From contig OY292279.1 of assembly GCA_958496175.1 (NCBI GenBank), forward strand, positions 20,770,001 through 20,834,000: DNA of 64,000 bases. The letters are read 5' to 3'. The translations under genes were made by a program, and so were the position numbers. The notes below the pieces were generated by a model. That model was not told the origin of the DNA, did no database searches, and worked only from the letters and a program-made list of their open reading frames with translations. Shown here piece by piece: positions 59,445 through 64,000 of the stretch (the first letter of the stretch is position 1; every line of letters begins with the position of its first letter). The stretch comes from Sisyra terminalis (Eukaryota; Arthropoda; Insecta; Neuroptera; Sisyridae).

Positions 59445-60005
59445 TTTCCTGGCTTTGGTCCGCGCAAAAACGTCAATTATATCGTCATAGTTAATTTCTT
59501 GGACTAGTTAAGCTTCAATAGAGAATAATGCAAGAGCATTAATTCTATCTTGGCCCATGCTTCCGCGTAAATAGGTTTTTACCCTTTTTAGAGTGGAAAA
59601 AGATCTTTCTCCTGAACAATTTGTAGCCGGAATACCCAAAAAAATTCGGAGAGCAATGTCCACATTCGGATAAACATCTCGAAGACTCCGTGAATGCAAT
59701 ACATTGCATATTTTTTGTACAGAGCGTACATCTTCGGTATTTGCTAAGGAATCTTTGAGTTGACAATGTAAATGAATACATTCATTGCCTAACATCTCTT
59801 CCAAATCGTCAGGATATTTACTGACTAGTTTATTAGCAAGATTTTTTAATTCGTTTGTATCTATTTCAGATAAATTATCAAAAAAATTTAAATTTTCGTA
59901 AAGCTTTTCGTATGCACTTTTACGCCCGGTCAATTGTACACTCAGAGGAATACGGTCACCCGAACTGCTTATAAGTTTCAATAATGCACAATACTCCCGC
60001 TTCAC
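59445..60005 (-). pseudogene. hAT transposase, C-terminal part (ZMYM1/ZBED-like hAT)
   Basis: The minus strand encodes about 165 residues ending in VDIALRIFLGIPATNCSGER, SFSTLKRVKTYLRGSMGQDR and INALALFSIEA, the hAT dimerisation region in full. A TAG stop at 59508-59510 follows, but the same frame goes on as LVQEINYDDIIDVFARTKAR, which is the family's normal tail, so the stop is a later mutation. The last Lys-Ala-Arg-Lys codons are exactly the 12-bp target site of LINE B. Beyond that LINE the frame resumes and meets a stop at 58448-58450. The N-terminal zinc fingers and the catalytic core are missing, and upstream DNA to 60700 is noncoding. Confidence 0.88.
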
Positions 60006-60009
60006 TCAA

Positions 60010-60720
60010 GTTATTGAGATTACGATCACATAAATAAAACACTCGGATAATAAATAAAATTCTAAAAAAAAATTATTTATATTTAAAATAAGCACATAAA
60101 TGTAACTATACCATAAGTCGACCGGTTTAATATATATCAGCTCACATACTTTAATTTAAAAAAAACGAAATTCTTGCTCTTGGATTTTCACAAACTATTG
60201 AAATTTGTAAACGTAATTGAAGATTTTCGCAAATATGAGGAAAATCGAATGATTTTTTTTATTTTAAATCAAAATTTCTATTTTTTTCTCAATTATTTTG
60301 ATCACTCAAAAAATTGAATATGGAAAAAGACAGGATTTATTTTTCATGAAAAATTATTTTTGTACACAAAAAATGTTTTGACACTTTTGAAAGAATATCA
60401 AAATGATATTCAATACTTGCAAATCTACGGTATTTTTATTTCACACTAAAAACAAATTGAGAAGTTATTCATCAGATTTTGTAATTTCAAAACGCTTCAT
60501 ACACGTGAGATTAATCTCACTAAAGGAACAGAAAGTAAAGAACATTACTCGATTAAGACTATAATTGATCTATTAAAAAATTAACATCTTACCCACACAG
60601 ATTGAGAAGTAAATTAATAAATTGAATTATAATATATTCTATAGAAAATTTTTTATACAAACTAATCTGAACCAATTTTTGAAATTGATTGTCTTTAATT
60701 TTTTTCACCTCTTAAATTTT
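60010..60720. other. Noncoding interior of the hAT element
   Basis: Between the transposase remnant and the right terminus there is AT-rich sequence without the missing N-terminal coding part, which implies an internal deletion or replacement. Confidence 0.5.
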
Positions 60721-60960
60721 GGCATTTCGAAAATTTTGCCGCCCTTTAAATTATGTCGCCCTAGGCCCGGGCCTCACGGGCCTAGGCGTAAATCCATCCC
60801 TGGCTACTGGATATAAATATATCTCTAACAAAGTTTATTACAACTCTTAAGTCTAAAAGTAAATCTAAAGAAATTAAAGTAATTATTCCTCCATACACCT
60901 TTGTGTAGAATTGGATGTGGAAGGTGGGTCCATCATTGGCCTCGACTATTGGTTTCGTAT

Positions 60961-62045
60961 TTACTCCATTAGGTTAAGTGGATCATTTCGCTTGAGTCTC
61001 GTGAAACGTTTGGCTTTTAGGATCTTCCTGGCTGATTGGTTCGGGTGTGAGTCGAGTCTTTTCTTGTAGGTTTTAATAATTTTCAAAGTGACTTCTTTGA
61101 CTGTTTCGGTGTCAGTATCTCTAAGTATTATAGAATTTCGCACGTACTTAGGAGCACCAATGATGGCTCTAATAATTTTCGTTTGGCAGCGGTCTATAAT
61201 TTGTAAATTTGAATTTTTAGCGGAACCCCAAAGTTGAACTCCGTACATCCATATAGGTTTTATGATAGATTTGTATATAATGATTTTTGTTTCTAATCTT
61301 AATTTTTTTCCAATGAGCCAGTATAGTTTTTTAAATATTATGTTCATTTGTTCCTTTTTCTTCGAGATGTGTTCACGTCAGGTTAATTTTTGGTCAAGAT
61401 GCTTTCCCAGATATTTGACCGAGCTGCTTTGTGGTATGGATTTGTCGTTGATTCTGATCCTTGGACTAATGATTTTTCTTAGGGAAAACGTGACTTGGAT
61501 TGATTTTTCATCATTGAGTTTAATTTCCCATTGGTCACACCATTTATTTATGACTTTACATGTTCCTGTAGGCGACGTTGGATTATCTTAGGATCTTTGT
61601 TGGAGTAAAGTAGAGCTGTATCATCTGCAAATGTGGTGGTTGTAATTTGATCGTTTGTTGGAAGATCGCTTGTAAAAATTAAGTATAATAGTGGACCCAA
61701 AACACTGCCTTGTGGTACTCCTACTTTTATGGTTCGCGACGAACTGACCTCCTTACCAAATTGAACCTAGAATGTTCTACTGGTAATGTAGCTGTTTAGA
61801 ATTTTGTGGTATTGGATTGGTAGTAAGGAGTATATTTTGTAGAGTAAACCATTATGGTTGACTTTGTTGAAAGCTTGAGATACGTCGAGGAAAATTCTTG
61901 TACAGATTGATTTATTTTCTAAAGCATTTTTAATTTCGTTTACAACTCTGTGGACTTGTTCAATTGTACTGTGGTTTGATCTGAATCCATATTGATGTTG
62001 AGGGATGATTTTTAGTCTAGTAATATCCACATTCAAATGTTCCAA
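60961..62045 (-). pseudogene. Jockey-type LINE A ORF2, C-terminal half of the reverse transcriptase
   Basis: The frame starts inside RT at the truncation point (LEHLNVDITRL). It continues with HQYGFRSNHSTIEQVHRVVN, then RIFLDVSQAFNKVNHNGLLY (catalytic Asp of box A), then VGVPQGSVLGPLLYLIFTSD, then TFADDTALLYSN, the catalytic YADD-type box with Phe, at about 61640. A stop after SRTF (near 61767), a frameshift near 61550 and another stop near 61390 break it. The last 128 codons are open (60961-61347) and include WLIGKKLRLETKIIIYKSII, KPIWMYGVQLWGSAKNSN and RAIIGAPKYVRNSI. No RNase H follows, as in the jockey clade. The endonuclease and N-terminal RT were never copied. The plus frame 61262-61591 is a shadow. 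Confidence 0.92.
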
Positions 62046-62055
62046 TAATGTAACA

Positions 62056-63019
62056 TATTATGAAGCTTTTTTCAAGGACAAGAATATGACCATTTACTAG
62101 TTATAATTATTTATTTTTCCATCTATGGTTAACTATGAAGTATAAGACTAAGATTTTTTTTCCGTTTTTCTTGCTATAGATTATTCTGGTACTTTGAGTA
62201 CCAGAAGAGTACTATTTTGAGTTATTTTCCCACGAAGTATAAATGGCAGGAAAACGAATCCTATATTGCAAAGTCGTCCACAAAACGAGGATATATAACA
62301 AAGGGCATAAGTGTCAGTATTACGACTACCTTGAAATCTAAGTGCTTAAAAACAGTTTTATATAATAAGCATAATTCACAAAGTGTTAATAATTGTCTGG
62401 GTAACGGAAAACTGTTTTTTTAATAGAAGATGAATTAAATTAATTATTAAGGACTTTCGTCGGGCTAAAGAGTTGACCTGCTAAGATCATTTCTAATGAT
62501 TTTTTTTGTTCTATTCGGAAGTGAAAAGAAAATTTTATTGAGAAACAAACTGATTAATCCCATCAAATAAAGAAATTTCAAAATTCGCAGGTTAACACTT
62601 TAGGCGGGTGATTTATGTTATATTAAAGTACATAAATAAAATACTTTAACTGCTTTGGCTTCAGTTTGAATAGCCATTAAATAAAAACAAACAACCAATT
62701 ACAAATCAGTTACTCAATTTTTTGTGACAATGCACTGTAAGTGACCAAAAAAATACTAATCTTGTCGGAATTTTTGAGGACCCAAGCACCAATAATGTGC
62801 CTTTCTCGTTATTTCTTCTGTTATTTTTTTCTTTTTGTTTCAATTTGGAGGTCTTGATGTTTTCATCACTCAAATGTTTCGTTTTTAATGATTTTATAGT
62901 TTTGCTTCATAACTGTGATATGTTTATGAATATCCAAGAATTGGGGTACTTGAGAAAATTTTATTCGCTTTTTATTTGTCTTGATAAATGAAGAGGATTA
63001 GAGCATCAAATACCATGAT
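62056..63019. other. AT-rich sequence, nothing recognised
   Basis: A short perfect palindrome (CTGGTACTTTGAGTACCAG near 62189) is present. The frames at 62217-62423 and 62797-62991 show no motif. Confidence 0.5.
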
Positions 63020-63160
63020 AAAATCGTATCCCACAATCCAGCGGGATCTAGCTCAATTTTAGGCTTTGCGGGATCCCGCAGGATCCCGCTGTTACGAAGT
63101 CAATCCAGCAAAAATCCCGCGGGATTGAAAACAGTGCGGGATTGCAATCCCTATACCCAA
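63020..63160 (-). mobile_element. GGGAT-rich hAT-like terminus
   Basis: GGGAT or ATCCC occurs at least eight times in 140 bp, for example in GCGGGATCCCGCAGGATCCC and AATCCCGCGGGATTG, and the block ends CGGGATTGCAATCCCTATA. Dense subterminal repeats of a GGGAT core beside an AGGGATTGCAATCCC end are typical of some hAT elements, in which transposase binds such repeats. No opposite end was located. Confidence 0.45.
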
Positions 63161-64000
63161 TAGACATAAAATGTACCACTTTCTTGATAAGAATCTATTG
63201 TTGTTTGTTGACTTTATTTTTTAACAGTATTTCCTAAAATTACAGGTATGTTACTGATTTATAATAAAATTTAGCCTGCCTAGTAATTGAAAATATGATG
63301 ATAAAATAAGAATTATGGTTTTTAGAACAATAGAATGTTGTACCTAACTAATAGATTTAATGATAGGATATTTATTTGTGTCCTCAAAATTTAGCAAAAT
63401 TAATTTGAAGTGAATGCATACTGAGCCAAACAAAATTAAATTTTATTTATTTGGATTAAATTGACCAAAATCATTTATTTCATAATTGATTGACCGCAAC
63501 TATTCACAAATTTCATAACATCCGTTTTAAATTATATTTCCCTCTCCGAACTCAATTCATTAATTCCCTTTGAAAAGTTATTCCATCTATACAATCAAGT
63601 TAAAATCCAATGCAATCAAATATTTTTTTGGAAAATAAATTTATTCTAATTATGTACAATCAGTAATTTTCAGAGAAACCGCATTGGAATTTTTATCAAA
63701 GAAATAATTCGAAAAGAAAAAATTGATATTTCCTTAAAAAAGTTTTTCACAATACTCATTGCCATATATAAAACGATTTGTTAAAAATTTAAATTTTAGA
63801 CACGTTTTTCCATACATTTTTTCACATCCCCCACAATGTTCTACTTTTTATTAGTGCAGAATTATTATATATTTTTTTTCCAGGAGACGAGATATAATTT
63901 CATGTGTCGCAAATTTTATTTTACACAAATATGAATAGGGTTTTAATTTTGATTTTTAAGTTGTTTTTAATAGTTTGCTGGTGAAATATAAATTTAAATG
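63161..64000. other. AT-rich sequence, nothing recognised
   Basis: No coding frame or repeat structure recognised to the window end. Confidence 0.5.

Larger units (their letters stand above)
58466..59456 (-). mobile_element. RNase H-type LINE B (58478-59444) with exact 12-bp target duplication
   Basis: TTTCCTGGCTTT occurs at 58466-58477 and 59445-59456. The insert is a severely 5'-truncated LINE on the minus strand: the C-terminal ORF2 end, a 3' UTR with an ATT-rich microsatellite, and a UTR end (CATAGTTTACACTATG, then GTCGCTAATAACC) leading to an A-rich tail at 58478-58500. It sits inside the final codons of the hAT transposase, which makes it the youngest of the three layers. Confidence 0.92.
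58254..60817 (-). mobile_element. hAT element (58262-60809) with exact 8-bp target duplication
   Basis: GATATAAA occurs at 58254-58261 and at 60810-60817. The element begins CAGTGACGGATTTAGGC and, on the other strand, begins CAGTAGCCAGGGATGGATTT. Both ends then carry GC-rich blocks (GCCGCCCTAGGCC on the left; GCCTAGGCCC and GGGCGGC on the right), which contrast with the AT-rich surroundings. It is 2548 bp long, of which 979 bp is a later LINE insertion with its duplicated site. It carries only the C-terminal part of a transposase, so it could not move on its own. Confidence 0.93.
58203..62055 (-). mobile_element. Jockey-type LINE A, 5'-truncated, split by a hAT element
   Basis: The 10-bp target duplication TAATGTAACA flanks the insertion at 58203-58212 and 62046-62055. 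The minus strand runs from the truncated RT (62045) through the ORF2 stop (60961), a short 3' UTR and a poly-A tail (nine T residues at 58214-58222 on the plus strand). The UTR is interrupted between 60817 and 58262 by a hAT element. Without that insert and its duplication the LINE is about 1.28 kb. This is the oldest layer of a three-level nest. Confidence 0.9.

Noticed and set aside
1..64000. CRISPR array, bacterial operon or viral gene cluster
   Set aside because: No regularly spaced direct repeats, no operon-like coding density and no recognisable viral structural or replication genes; coding content is limited to decayed transposable elements.

Overview
This is very AT-rich eukaryotic DNA, most likely from an insect. 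The evidence is the content: jockey-type and RNase H-bearing non-LTR retrotransposon (LINE) remnants, hAT and DDE_3-type transposase remnants, a tRNA-derived SINE, an LTR with a TATA box plus a TCAGT-type arthropod initiator, and many terminal-inverted-repeat elements. I cannot fix the order or species. I found no intact host gene, no rRNA and no functional tRNA. The window reads as gene desert, or as the inside of a very large intron.

Layout. 1-13900: unique AT-rich sequence with a 105-bp tandem duplication (2844-3053), a 936-bp long-TIR element (4132-5067), a fold-back element (5317-5620), a ~0.9-kb dispersed repeat (7715-8620), LINE-tail-like sequence (about 9500-10250) and a decayed DDE_3-type transposase (10855-11058). 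13900-24000: a two-unit ~768-bp tandem repeat, three copies of one small MITE family (17797, 19496, 23712), a hAT C-terminal fragment (19165-19364) and a second fold-back element (20745-21286). 24200-30200: a SINE beside a jockey RT fragment, a candidate secreted-protein exon (25344-25706), the RNase H end of another LINE (26500-27130), a broken gene of an uncharacterised insect family with FEN/PIN-nuclease-like wording (28745-29930) and a small hAT MITE. 31400-52400: two copies of one unnamed repeat. One carries a hAT MITE and the other a SINE, and each copy shows the unoccupied site for the other's insertion. Between them lie a TTAA-flanked MITE, a solo LTR with a perfect heat-shock element, a truncated copy of the long-TIR element and a 2.3-kb composite repeat. 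52500-64000: a jockey RT fragment, a strongly folding element (55453-55686), the main nested block (58203-62055) and a GGGAT-rich hAT-like terminus (63020-63160).

The clearest structure is 58203-62055. A 5'-truncated jockey LINE, flanked by a 10-bp target-site duplication (TSD), was entered in its 3' UTR by a hAT element with an exact 8-bp TSD. The hAT was then entered, in the last codons of its transposase, by a second LINE with an exact 12-bp TSD. Insertion order is readable from the sequence.

Nothing here works together as a pathway. The protein-coding remnants are independent mobile elements in decay. Eight of nine lie on the minus strand, which would fit an intron of a plus-strand gene, though the sample is small.
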